Below, in pieces: positions 32,862 through 40,945 of a stretch of DNA of 55,223 nucleotides (within the stretch, counting starts at the first letter, position 1; every line of letters begins with the position of its first letter). This DNA is from a virus, in the IMG/VR virus record IMGVR_UViG_3300025282_000042, positions 1-55,223 of that record. The stretch is one strand, 5' to 3'. The translations under genes and the position numbers were made by a program. The notes beneath the pieces are model-generated. The model made no database searches, had not been told where the DNA came from, and saw nothing but the letters and a program-made list of their open reading frames with translations.

Positions 32862-33764
32862 ATGCTAGAACATTTAACATCTACCAAAGATAGAAATATA
32901 TTTTTCCCAGTATTTTCAGAACCTGTTCGTGGACTTTTTAGTGGTCTAGAAGCATCTAAGAAAAAGATGCTTACGACATGGACTTCAAAGGATGAGTATC
33001 GTGAAAACCTTTCAAAGAAATATCTGTCTGTCGTCAACGAAAATTACAGAGTTGTAGAGAATAAAGAAATTCTTCTACCTTTACAGGAGCAGATGGTAAA
33101 TTACTTTGATCCCACAGTTCTAAAAGGAATAAAAATTAAGGATACAATCCTTAAAGATGGTGCGGTATGCTGGTCAGAGTATACCTTCCCAGATATTTCT
33201 CAGGAGATTACAGCAAAGAGTGGACACAAAACAAAGTTTAATCTTAGATATATTCTTAAGAATACCTTTGATGGAAGTGGCTCGGTCATGTTGTACAGTG
33301 GGGATATTGATACCTTCTGCACTAATGGAATGATCTCTGGATCATATGACATTACAAAGAAAAGGCATACAAAGAACTTCAATACAGAAGGTTTCCTAGA
33401 TGCTTTTGATAAGACATTAGTGACCCATAAGCAACAGGTAGAGAAGTATCAGAAATGGGCTGACACGTTTATCTCTGCACCAAGAGTTAGGAAGCTGTTG
33501 GAAAATCTTACAAAATCTCCAATGCAAAAGAAGAAGAAACATACACTCTCTGACAGACTGTATCGCCAGTTTGCTGAAGAGGTAAAAACCAGAGGCCAGA
33601 CTGTCTTTGCTTTGACCTCTGCAATGAGTGCCTATGCTTCCCATAACTCACCCCGTTTCCCTGTTTCCAAGGCAGGTGATGCAGGAACTTTGTTAAAGAG
33701 ACAAGAAAGAGTTGGAGCATGGCTTAATTCTTATCACTTTAAAGCTATGCTAGAGCATGTCTAA
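32862..33764 (+). CDS. DUF932-like phage protein
   Basis: 300 aa. The central LYSGDIDTFCTNGMISGSYD segment, ISAPRVRKLLENL and a C-terminal VFALTSAMSAYASHNSPRFP region match the phage/plasmid DUF932 family, whose members lie in replication/recombination gene sets. No catalytic role is established. The gene precedes the SleB-type hydrolase with a 1-base stop/start overlap. Assignment by motif memory. Confidence 0.65.
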   Translation: MLEHLTSTKDRNIFFPVFSEPVRGLFSGLEASKKKMLTTWTSKDEYRENLSKKYLSVVNENYRVVENKEILLPLQEQMVNYFDPTVLKGIKIKDTILKDGAVCWSEYTFPDISQEITAKSGHKTKFNLRYILKNTFDGSGSVMLYSGDIDTFCTNGMISGSYDITKKRHTKNFNTEGFLDAFDKTLVTHKQQVEKYQKWADTFISAPRVRKLLENLTKSPMQKKKKHTLSDRLYRQFAEEVKTRGQTVFALTSAMSAYASHNSPRFPVSKAGDAGTLLKRQERVGAWLNSYHFKAMLEHV

Positions 33765-34249
33765 TGAAAAAGTATTTACTATGGGGAGTCTTTATGGCTC
33801 CCCTTTTTTTGTGTATGTCTGCTAAAGCTGGCATGCTAACCCTCCAAAAACAGATCACTTGTTTAACAGAGGCTATTTATTTTGAGGCTAGGGGTGAGAA
33901 TTTTATTGGACAACTAGCAGTAGCTAATGTTATACTGAACAGAGTTCGGCATGTTAAATTTCCTAACACAGTATGTGACGTGGTGCATGAAGGACGTTAC
34001 TGGAAAGGTAATCCAGTCAGAAACAAGTGCCAATTTTCTTATTGGTGTGATGGTAAGTCAGAGAAAATGAAAGACAAGACTGCTTTAGAACAAGCTAAAA
34101 ACATAGCAATCCTTTCCCTAGCTGGTGCTAGAATAGACAGGATGGAAAATGTTTTATACTATCACGCATCTTATATGCGACCCTACTGGATTTCTTATGT
34201 AGATAGGGTAGAGAAAATAGGAACCCATATATTTTACAGGAGTAAATAG
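33764..34249 (+). CDS. Secreted cell-wall hydrolase, SleB family
   Basis: 161 aa. N-terminal signal peptide MKKYLLWGVFMAPLFLCMS with cleavage after AKA. The Hydrolase_2/SleB core follows: LTEAIYFEARGENFIGQLA with catalytic Glu, VANVILNRVRH, and a CQFSYWCDG segment. SleB enzymes are lytic transglycosylases acting on peptidoglycan. The signal peptide would allow holin-independent export. It lies among early/middle genes, apart from the M15 peptidase of the late arm, so it may weaken the wall early or act at lysis. Confidence 0.82.
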   Translation: MKKYLLWGVFMAPLFLCMSAKAGMLTLQKQITCLTEAIYFEARGENFIGQLAVANVILNRVRHVKFPNTVCDVVHEGRYWKGNPVRNKCQFSYWCDGKSEKMKDKTALEQAKNIAILSLAGARIDRMENVLYYHASYMRPYWISYVDRVEKIGTHIFYRSK

Positions 34250-34250
34250 G

Positions 34251-34442
34251 ATGTCTAAAAATCTTTGGGATAAAGATAGAAAAGTTATTGTGCGTCAACT
34301 CATTAAAGAATATTTAGAAGAAGGCTATTCAATTAAGGAAGCAAAGAAGTATGCTAGTGAAGAAGCTAATGAAGTTATGGCAGATAAAATGTCTTTTGTA
34401 GAGAATATTCAAAATGAGGCATGGGAGAATGAGGATGGATAG
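34251..34442 (+). CDS. 63-aa charged early/middle protein
   Basis: MSKNLWDKDRKVIVRQLIKE onward, helical with Lys/Glu pairs (YSIKEAKKYASEEANEVMAD). Starts 1 bp after the hydrolase stop. Overlaps the next gene. Unknown; could bind DNA as a small helical protein. Confidence 0.6.
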   Translation: MSKNLWDKDRKVIVRQLIKEYLEEGYSIKEAKKYASEEANEVMADKMSFVENIQNEAWENEDG

Positions 34443-34644
34443 ATGGATGGTGCGTCTAAAGAATAAAAATCAAACAGCAAGTTGGAGATTTAATTCAAAA
34501 AGAAAAGCAGAAGACTTTTTAAATGATAGAAGAAAACTTGTGCAACACTTAGGATATGACCCCGATCAGGTGTACTTATTAGTTCCTGTAGAGAGAGTTC
34601 TTACGAACTCTACAGGGACTAATAAAAATAGGAGAGGAGTATGA
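34435..34644 (+). CDS. 69-aa protein whose end encodes hairpin A5
   Basis: ATG 34435 (GGGAG 7 nt upstream) is preferred over an in-frame ATG at 34414. MDRWMVRLKNKNQTASWRFN onward, a small basic alpha/beta protein (RRKLVQHLGYDPDQVYLL). Its last 23 codons include the family A hairpin A5 (34576-34625). The reading frame passes through the hairpin, and the stop overlaps the helicase-primase start (34641). Confidence 0.6.
   Translation: MDRWMVRLKNKNQTASWRFNSKRKAEDFLNDRRKLVQHLGYDPDQVYLLVPVERVLTNSTGTNKNRRGV
34576..34625 (+). repeat. Family A bulged hairpin, copy A5 (inside coding sequence)
   Basis: Outer stem TTATTAGTTCCTGTA / TACAGGGACTAATAA with one T-G pair, bulge GAGA, inner GAGTTC/GAACTC, loop TTAC. 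It ends 15 nt before the start codon of the helicase-primase, with the ribosome site (GGAGAGGAG) directly after it. Confidence 0.9.
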
Positions 34645-36284
34645 CTAGTCAATTTATTAAACACGTTGCTTGTGAAAATTGCGGATCATCTGATGGTAAT
34701 GGTTTATATGATGATGGTCATCAGTATTGTTTTGTCTGTGAAACATTTATTTCTAATGAGGAAGGTGACGAAATGCCAGACACTGTAAAGAAGGCTCCCA
34801 TACAGGGAGTATATACAAACATTTTATCTAAGGGAATTCTATCTGAAATTCCTGATAGGCGATTAACTTTATCTACTTGTAAGTCTTACGGAGTTACAGT
34901 TGAGCTAACTAATGAGGCTGTTACAAAACATATATATCCTTATTATAATGCTGAAGGACATCATGTAGGAAATAAAACTAGGGTAGTAGCAACAAAAGAA
35001 TTTAGATCAGAAGGTAATATAAGTGATGGTGTTCTGTTTGGTCAGAACAAGTTTGATCCAACAGGAAAGTATATTACTGTTACAGAGGGAGAGCTAGACG
35101 CATTGGCATGTTACCAAATATTTGGTTCTAAATGGCCTTGTGTTTCAGTTAAGTCTGCTTCTTCAGCATTAGCAGACTGTAAGAAAAACTTTAAGTATTT
35201 AAATTCTTTTGATAATATTGTATTATGTTTTGATAATGATCTGGCAGGAAGAACTGCAGCCAATAAAGTTGCAGCTATTTTCGAGCCACATAAATGTAAG
35301 ATTGTAAATCTTAAATCTTTTAAAGATGCAAGTGATTATCTAAAGGCTGGACAAAGGGAAGAGTTCATTCAGCTATGGTGGAATGCTACACCTTATACTC
35401 CTGCTGGTCTTATAAATCTAGGAACTCTTGGTTCTTCTTTATATGAAGAAAATTATTGTGAAACTGTGAGCTATCCTTGGACTGGACTTAATGAGAAAAT
35501 CTATGGGATAAGAACTGGTGAGCTTGTTACCTTTACCAGTGGTACTGGGATGGGTAAGAGTAGTGTACTCAGAGAGTTAATGTATCACATTATGAAAAAT
35601 ACAGAGGATAACATAGGGATATTTGCTTTAGAGGAAAGCATAAAGAATACTGCATTTAATATCATGTCCGTAGAGGCTAACCAAAGATTATACATTAAGG
35701 AAATCAGAGATACATTTTCATTAGAACAGCTAAAGGAGTGGGAGAATAATACCATTGGAACGAATAGGTTTGTAGCCTTCGATCACTTTGGTTCTATGTC
35801 TAATGAAGATATCCTTGGGCTTGTCAGGTTTATGTCTAATGCACTGGACTGTAAGTGGGTAGTTCTTGACCATATATCAATGGTTATTTCTGGACAGCAG
35901 GACGGGGATGAAAGACGTAACATAGATAACTTGATGACTAACTTAAGAAAGATCGTCGAGGAGTGTAATATTTCTCTGCTTGTTGTGTCTCACCTCAGAA
36001 GGACATCTTCTGATAGAGGACATGAGGAAGGAAGAGAAGTATCTTTAGCCCACCTTAGAGGATCACAGAGCATAGCTCAACTGTCTGATGCTGTTATAGC
36101 CTTAGAACGTAACCAACAGTCTGAAGACCCAACAGAAGCGAACACTACAACCATAAGGATATTGAAAAATAGATATACAGGAGAGACAGGTATAGCTACC
36201 TACTTGTTTTATGATAAGGAAAGTGGTAGAATGTCAGAAATATCTAATCCTTTTGAAGGAGACAGCGATGAGGTGCATAGTTGA
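34641..36284 (+). CDS. Replicative helicase-primase (T7 gp4 type)
   Basis: 547 aa. N-terminal zinc-binding primase domain with Cys at 11, 14, 30 and 33. Toprim domain with VTEGELDAL (about 146-154) and FDNDLAG (about 197). C-terminal RecA-like helicase with Walker A SGTGMGKSS (about 298-306), Walker B WVVLDH (about 405) and SHLRRTSSDRGHEEG near 450. It unwinds the fork and lays primers for the polymerase encoded next (17-bp overlap). Order and architecture match T7 gene 4. Confidence 0.93.
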   Translation: MTSQFIKHVACENCGSSDGNGLYDDGHQYCFVCETFISNEEGDEMPDTVKKAPIQGVYTNILSKGILSEIPDRRLTLSTCKSYGVTVELTNEAVTKHIYPYYNAEGHHVGNKTRVVATKEFRSEGNISDGVLFGQNKFDPTGKYITVTEGELDALACYQIFGSKWPCVSVKSASSALADCKKNFKYLNSFDNIVLCFDNDLAGRTAANKVAAIFEPHKCKIVNLKSFKDASDYLKAGQREEFIQLWWNATPYTPAGLINLGTLGSSLYEENYCETVSYPWTGLNEKIYGIRTGELVTFTSGTGMGKSSVLRELMYHIMKNTEDNIGIFALEESIKNTAFNIMSVEANQRLYIKEIRDTFSLEQLKEWENNTIGTNRFVAFDHFGSMSNEDILGLVRFMSNALDCKWVVLDHISMVISGQQDGDERRNIDNLMTNLRKIVEECNISLLVVSHLRRTSSDRGHEEGREVSLAHLRGSQSIAQLSDAVIALERNQQSEDPTEANTTTIRILKNRYTGETGIATYLFYDKESGRMSEISNPFEGDSDEVHS

Positions 36285-37929
36285 CATAGAAACAAATGGA
36301 CTAATTAAAGAAGCAACTACTGTGCATTGTATTGTAGCCGCAGATATAGATACAGGACAAAGCTATGTATTCAAACAGGCTGAATGCTATACAGCTTTTC
36401 CTGTATGGGCCAAACAAGTTCAGAAATTTATAATGCATAACGGTATTTCTTTTGATGCTCCAGTTGTCAACAAGCTTATAGGAAAAACAATTAATTTAAA
36501 TTCTGTTACAGATACTCTTATTTTATCTCAACTTTATAATCCCACGAGAGAGGGTGGACATTCTCTAAAAGAGTGGGGTGATAAACTTTCTTTACCTAAA
36601 GAAGAGATAAATGATTTTTCTCAGTTTACTGAGGCGATGCTAGATTACTGTAAGCAGGATATAAACATAACATATAAATTGTACAAACAATTAGAAGCTG
36701 AAGGAAGAAACTTTTCTTCTCGCTCTGTAAAATTAGAACACGCAATCAGGGCTGCTATTGATGTTCAAGAAAGTAATGGCTTTGCTTTAGACATGCCTTA
36801 CGCAATGACTTTGCAGGGTAAATTTGAGGACGAGTCAGATCAAATACAAAGAGAACTTCAAGAAATTTTTGAACCTATAGTAACTATTAGACATCACAAA
36901 ACATCTGGTAAGAGATTGTCTGATCATGTAGAGGTTTTTAACCCTGCTTCAAGAAAACAAATTGCTGAAAGGCTGATGGCTAAAGGATGGAATCCTAAAC
37001 ATAAAACAGAAAAAGGAAATATAATTGTTGACGAATCTGTTTTAGAAAAAATAGATATGCCAGAAGCTAAAGCTATAACAAGATATTTACTTTTACAAAA
37101 GAGGTCTAGTCAGATCAAGTCTTGGATAGAGGCGGCAGGTGAAGATGGCAGGGTTCATGGTAGAGTTCTAACTTTAAAAACTGTGACGGGTAGGATGGCA
37201 CACTACGCCCCTAACATGGCTCAAGTACCAGCTTCTTATTCTCCCTACGGGGAAGAGTGTAGAAATTGTTGGACTGTCTCTAATAAAGATACCCACACAC
37301 TTGTAGGTACTGATGCTTCTGGGTTAGAGCTTAGAGCTTTAGCTCACTATATGAATAACGATTCCTTTGTTAAGGAAATACTTGAAGGAGATATTCATAC
37401 AGCAAACCAAAAGATGGCTGGTCTACCAGACAGGGCTAGTGCAAAGACATTTATCTATGCATTACTTTATGGTGCAGGGCCAGCCAAGATAGGATCAATC
37501 ATTGGAGGAAGTGCTGGTACAGGTAAAAAACTTATTGATACATACCTTTCCAACTTACCCACACTAAAACTTCTTCGTAATCAGGTACAGGAAGCATCAA
37601 TGAAAGGCAAGATCAAAGGTCTGGATGGTAGATACCACCACACAAGATCACCACATAGCTCATTGAATACCTTGATCCAAGGAGCAGGAGCTATTATATG
37701 TAAGGATTGGTTGTTGCGTATCCTAGATGGTATTAATAAACTAGGCTTAGATGCTAAACTTGTTGCATCCATACATGACGAATATCAATTTGAAGTGTCA
37801 AAGAAAGACGCAGAAAGATTTGGACAACTAACAGGAGATGCTATGAAAATGACAGCACAGGAATTAGAAATGAAGTGTCCTCTAGACAGTGAGTTTAAGG
37901 TAGGTGAGACATGGGCAACAACACATTAA
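36268..37929 (+). CDS. DNA polymerase, family A (T7 type) with 3'-5' exonuclease
   Basis: 553 aa from ATG 36268 (GAAGGAG upstream); it starts MRCIVDIETNG, equal to exonuclease motif I of T7 polymerase. Exo II is FIMHNGISFDAPVV and exo III DYCKQDINITYKLY. Polymerase motif A is DASGLELRALAHY (about 348), motif B RASAKTFIYALLYGAG (about 390) and motif C IHDEYQFEV (about 502). It is shorter than T7 gp5 (704 aa), mainly between exo and thumb. Replicative polymerase. Confidence 0.94.
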   Translation: MRCIVDIETNGLIKEATTVHCIVAADIDTGQSYVFKQAECYTAFPVWAKQVQKFIMHNGISFDAPVVNKLIGKTINLNSVTDTLILSQLYNPTREGGHSLKEWGDKLSLPKEEINDFSQFTEAMLDYCKQDINITYKLYKQLEAEGRNFSSRSVKLEHAIRAAIDVQESNGFALDMPYAMTLQGKFEDESDQIQRELQEIFEPIVTIRHHKTSGKRLSDHVEVFNPASRKQIAERLMAKGWNPKHKTEKGNIIVDESVLEKIDMPEAKAITRYLLLQKRSSQIKSWIEAAGEDGRVHGRVLTLKTVTGRMAHYAPNMAQVPASYSPYGEECRNCWTVSNKDTHTLVGTDASGLELRALAHYMNNDSFVKEILEGDIHTANQKMAGLPDRASAKTFIYALLYGAGPAKIGSIIGGSAGTGKKLIDTYLSNLPTLKLLRNQVQEASMKGKIKGLDGRYHHTRSPHSSLNTLIQGAGAIICKDWLLRILDGINKLGLDAKLVASIHDEYQFEVSKKDAERFGQLTGDAMKMTAQELEMKCPLDSEFKVGETWATTH

Positions 37930-38444
37930 TTAACTTTACAGATAAAGAAGTTGATTGGGCAATAGATATGGGACAACAAAGACATGGAGCAAAGCATACC
38001 TCGTTCAGGGAGAAAACCAGAATGGGTAATGTAAGTAAAGTCTTTGGAGGTTCCCACATCTTAGGTGTGCTTGGAGAATTAGCTTATGAAAAACATACAG
38101 GAATTCAAATGGATAGAAATATTTATTCTGTCAGAGATGAGGGCTATGACTTTAAGACATCTAAAAATTCAGGTAAGAACTTTAAGATTGATATTAAAAC
38201 TATAACATATAATGGAGAAGGAGAAAAGGAACTAAAGGTTAAGGTTAGTGAGTACACAAAAAAGATACCAGATGAATATGTTTTAATTTATATAGATAAG
38301 GACAACCTAAAAGAGGCAACTATCTTAGGTTGTATTAGCAGGTCTGATTTTGAAAAGAATAAAAAGGAGAAACAGTACAGAAGCGACTACCCCTCGACGT
38401 ACTATGTTGGAGAATCTTTACTGTGTCCTATAAAAAGTTCTTGA
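37911..38444 (+). CDS. Putative PD-(D/E)XK-type nuclease
   Basis: 177 aa. GVLGELAYEKHTG (about 50-62), EGYDFKTSK (about 78-86) and FKIDIKTITY (about 91-100) resemble the E...D...(D/E)xK layout of restriction-like nucleases. It overlaps the polymerase gene by 19 bp, in a replication/recombination cluster. A role in host DNA breakdown or junction processing is possible. Only pattern-level evidence. Confidence 0.5.
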   Translation: MGNNTLINFTDKEVDWAIDMGQQRHGAKHTSFREKTRMGNVSKVFGGSHILGVLGELAYEKHTGIQMDRNIYSVRDEGYDFKTSKNSGKNFKIDIKTITYNGEGEKELKVKVSEYTKKIPDEYVLIYIDKDNLKEATILGCISRSDFEKNKKEKQYRSDYPSTYYVGESLLCPIKSS

Positions 38445-38469
38445 CTTTAAATATGGCCTATGCTACCAT
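38441..38469 (+). promoter_or_regulatory. Sigma70-type promoter before the HTH gene
   Basis: TTGACT, 17-nt spacer ending in TGC (extended -10 like), TACCAT. Starts at the stop codon of the putative nuclease gene and lies about 30 bp upstream of the 66-aa HTH gene start. Confidence 0.55.
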
Positions 38470-38500
38470 ACACTTTCAATTAACTTAAAGGAGAAAATAT

Positions 38501-38701
38501 ATGAAGACAACTTCCAGTAAAGTTCTACAAGCTCTGAAGAAAGGTATGAGGGTAACACGCCGAACCGCTATTGAAAGGGGTTGGTGTGAAAATCTTACTG
38601 CTGTGATCTCAGTGCTTAGAAGTCAAGGTTATAATATTTTAACCAAGACTGCCTCAACTCCAGAAGGAAATCGGTATACTTACTATCGCCTTGCAGCTTA
38701 A
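38501..38701 (+). CDS. Small helix-turn-helix protein
   Basis: 66 aa. SKVLQALKKGMRVTRRTAIE then CENLTAVISVLRSQGYNILT and GNRYTYYRLAA form a winged-helix layout as in phage HTH proteins of the HTH_39 kind (VLxxLxxG...T...A...R...LR..G..I). Own promoter and AAAGGAG site. Likely a DNA-binding regulator, followed directly by hairpin A6. Confidence 0.65.
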   Translation: MKTTSSKVLQALKKGMRVTRRTAIERGWCENLTAVISVLRSQGYNILTKTASTPEGNRYTYYRLAA

Positions 38702-38703
38702 CT

Positions 38704-38752
38704 CTATTCAATCTGAAGAACGAACTCTAGTGAGTTCTTCAGATATGAATAG
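38704..38752 (+). repeat. Family A bulged hairpin, copy A6
   Basis: Outer stem CTATTCAATCTGAA / TTCAGATATGAATAG (one extra base at right), bulge GAAC, inner GAACTC/GAGTTC, loop TAGT. Lies between the HTH gene and the single-strand binding protein gene. Confidence 0.92.
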
Positions 38753-38794
38753 TAGGAACTTATTCTAACCGTAACTATAAGGAGTATTTAAATT

Positions 38795-39274
38795 ATGGCA
38801 GTTATTTCAGGAACAGCTTACTGGGCTAGTATAGCCAGCCCTAACACAACCTTTGACGAGGATGGTGTTTGGACAGTTGATGTATGTCAATTAGATGCGT
38901 CAACTAAGAAGTTTGTAAAGGGTATTGGTCTTCCCATCAAGAACAAAGGGGATGACCGTGAGGATTTTGTGACGGTGAAACGTAAGGTTCGTCGCAAAGG
39001 TGGAGGCGTAAACCGTTCTCCAAACTTGGTAGACTCTGAACTAAAACCAATGTACAATACTCTCATTGGTAACGGCTCAAAGGTAAATGTACGTTTCAAC
39101 ACCTATGAGTGGGAGTTTGGAGGTAAATCAGGTACAAGTGCTGATCTTGTGGGGGTACAGGTAGTTGAACTTGTACCTTATGGCACTGATGGTACTGCTG
39201 AAGAAAAGGCTTTTGAGGCAGTATCAGGTGGGTACTCTTCTTCTGAAGAAGATATCCCTTTTCCCTCTAACTAA
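38795..39274 (+). CDS. Single-stranded DNA-binding protein (T7 gp2.5/DUF2815-like)
   Basis: 159 aa. Single OB-like domain (GTAYWASIASPNTTFDEDGV; RKVRRKGGGVNRSPN) with an acidic flexible tail ending SSSEEDIPFPSN. The acidic tail of T7 gp2.5 recruits polymerase and helicase. Here the tip contains DIPF, the same four residues that end bacterial SSB. Good AAGGAG site, own terminator downstream. High expression expected. Confidence 0.78.
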   Translation: MAVISGTAYWASIASPNTTFDEDGVWTVDVCQLDASTKKFVKGIGLPIKNKGDDREDFVTVKRKVRRKGGGVNRSPNLVDSELKPMYNTLIGNGSKVNVRFNTYEWEFGGKSGTSADLVGVQVVELVPYGTDGTAEEKAFEAVSGGYSSSEEDIPFPSN

Positions 39275-39282
39275 ACTAGAAG

Positions 39283-39325
39283 GGGTCGAGGTAGCTATGC
39301 CAGTCCTACCTCGACCCTACTTTTT
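39283..39325 (+). terminator. Intrinsic terminator after the SSB gene
   Basis: Perfect 12-bp stem GGGTCGAGGTAG / CTACCTCGACCC, 11-nt loop, then TACTTTTT. Located 9 bp after the stop. The strongest rho-independent terminator in the plus arm. Confidence 0.88.
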
Positions 39326-39340
39326 ATAGGGGAATAAAAT

Positions 39341-40219
39341 ATGAAAAAAATAGATACCTTAGTAGAAGATATATATGATCTCTTTACCGATGCGTCCTCT
39401 GTTGATAAAGACGATCTAAAATTATCTGCTAGACAGCTATCAAGAGCTATAACAAATCATGTTGTAAACAGGTTACTTGAAAGTAAACAACCTAAAAGGA
39501 AAAGAACCTTAAGGATGTCTCAGGTGGGTAAACCTCTGAGGCAACTCTGGTATGATTTAAAGGAATATCCTGTTAATGAAAAACCTTTACCTCATAATCA
39601 GATTAAATTTCTGTACGGAAATATTCTTGAAGAGCTTTTACTTTTCTTAGCTAAAGCTGCTGGTCATACTGTTGAGGAGGAACAAAAGAAAGTTGAACTG
39701 GACGGTGTAAGAGGACATAAGGATTGTCGTATTGATGGCGTAACAGTAGATGTAAAGAGTGCTTCTTCTTATTCCTTTAAAAAGTTTGAGAGCAACACAG
39801 TGGGACAGGATGATCCCTTTGGATATATCTCACAACTTTCAGGCTATGCACAAGCAGAAGGAGATAGGGAAGCTGCTTTCCTAGCTATTGATAAACAGAA
39901 TGGGAAGCTGGCTCTTTCACCTCTACATGAACTTGAATTTGATAATGTATCTCAAAGGATAGGAAAAATTAGAAAGGCTTTGGATTCCGATATCCCACCT
40001 GAGAGATGCTATTCAGATGTACCAGAAGGTAAAACAGGAAACAGAAAGCTTAGTATTGGTTGTAGTTATTGCCCTTATAAATTCTTTTGTTGGAGTGATA
40101 TAAATGAGGGTAGAGGTTTAAGAACATTCCGTTATGCAAATGGTCCTAGATTTTTTACAAGGATTGTTAAACAGCCTAACGTAGAAGAAATTCCTTCTGG
40201 AATGACAAATGAAAACTAA
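39341..40219 (+). CDS. PD-(D/E)XK exonuclease with Cys cluster (Cas4/RecB-like)
   Basis: 292 aa. Catalytic pattern: GNILEELLLFLAKAAGH, RGHKDCRIDGVTVDVKSAS (D...DxK) at about residues 125-148. C-terminal CxxCx5C in IGCSYCPYKFFCW with a further Cys in RCYSDV gives four Cys, as in Fe-S RecB/Cas4 nucleases. It probably acts as the phage recombination or host-degradation exonuclease, taking the place of T7 gp6, next to endonuclease I. Confidence 0.7.
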   Translation: MKKIDTLVEDIYDLFTDASSVDKDDLKLSARQLSRAITNHVVNRLLESKQPKRKRTLRMSQVGKPLRQLWYDLKEYPVNEKPLPHNQIKFLYGNILEELLLFLAKAAGHTVEEEQKKVELDGVRGHKDCRIDGVTVDVKSASSYSFKKFESNTVGQDDPFGYISQLSGYAQAEGDREAAFLAIDKQNGKLALSPLHELEFDNVSQRIGKIRKALDSDIPPERCYSDVPEGKTGNRKLSIGCSYCPYKFFCWSDINEGRGLRTFRYANGPRFFTRIVKQPNVEEIPSGMTNEN

Positions 40220-40577
40220 GTATAAATCTCAGCTAGAGGTTGATACAGCAAAACATCTTAAAGAAAATAAGATGAAAGCACGTTACGAAAAGAAACGACT
40301 CCCCTATCTTTGGGTAGAGGAGAAGCATTATATACCAGACTTCTTTCTATCTAATGGGGTGATACTGGAATGTAAAGGAAGGTTCACTCTTGCAGATAGA
40401 AAGAAGATGCTGTTCATTAAAGAGCAGTATCCAGACATGGACATCAGGTTTGTCTTCTCTAATCCAAAACAGAAGCTTTGGAAAAAAGGAAAGATGACCT
40501 ACGGTAGGTGGTGTGAGAAGAACGGATATCTATATTGTAAAGCAGCAGAAGGAATTCCTGCAGACTGGTTACAGTAG
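40209..40577 (+). CDS. Endonuclease I, Holliday-junction resolvase (T7 gp3-like)
   Basis: 122 aa. Catalytic residues Glu10, Asp44, Glu54 and Lys56 (SQLEVDT, YIPDFFL, ILECKG) keep the spacing of T7 endonuclease I. It resolves branched DNA before packaging and breaks host DNA. It overlaps the exonuclease gene by 11 bp. Branched or cruciform DNA formed by the long family A hairpins would be a potential substrate (inference). Confidence 0.9.
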   Translation: MKTKYKSQLEVDTAKHLKENKMKARYEKKRLPYLWVEEKHYIPDFFLSNGVILECKGRFTLADRKKMLFIKEQYPDMDIRFVFSNPKQKLWKKGKMTYGRWCEKNGYLYCKAAEGIPADWLQ

Positions 40578-40578
40578 G

Positions 40579-40923
40579 ATGTCTGTAACAAAGAAAATTG
40601 CATCCCAAACCCTAACCCCTAGAGAAACAGTTGCCACCCCAGAATCATTTTTATTTATGTCTGTTATTCTTCAGGCTCTTCTTGATGCGATAACAGAAGA
40701 AAGTCTTATTCCAGATAAAAGAAAATCTTTAAATAAAGAAAGAGCACTGGCTTGGTTCTATGCAAGCATTGGTGTAACAGCTTCTGACTTTGAAGAAGTA
40801 TGTGACCTAGCAAACATTGACCCAACACAAATGAAAACTTTTGCACTTGATGTAATCACTTCAAATAATAAAAAACATATGAGAGAAAAAATTAATTTAT
40901 TATTTTCTCGCCGCACACAGTAA
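40579..40923 (+). CDS. Conserved replication-cluster protein, 114 aa
   Basis: Start ATG 40579, 1 bp after the resolvase stop (TAGGATG). MSVTKKIASQTLTPRETVAT then FLFMSVILQALLDAITEESL and basic helical ends. I have seen this type beside replication genes of marine podoviruses, but no function is known to me. Confidence 0.62.
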   Translation: MSVTKKIASQTLTPRETVATPESFLFMSVILQALLDAITEESLIPDKRKSLNKERALAWFYASIGVTASDFEEVCDLANIDPTQMKTFALDVITSNNKKHMREKINLLFSRRTQ

Positions 40924-40945
40924 CAACTTAGAGGAAGGCACAACC

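Noticed and set aside
36268-37929. DnaJ-like insertion in the DNA polymerase
   Set aside because: Some marine podovirus polymerases are reported to contain one. No repeated CxxCxG motifs are visible here.
26639-38752. Family A hairpins as intrinsic terminators
   Set aside because: None is followed by a T-run. One lies inside a coding region just before a ribosome site, and one directly precedes a promoter.
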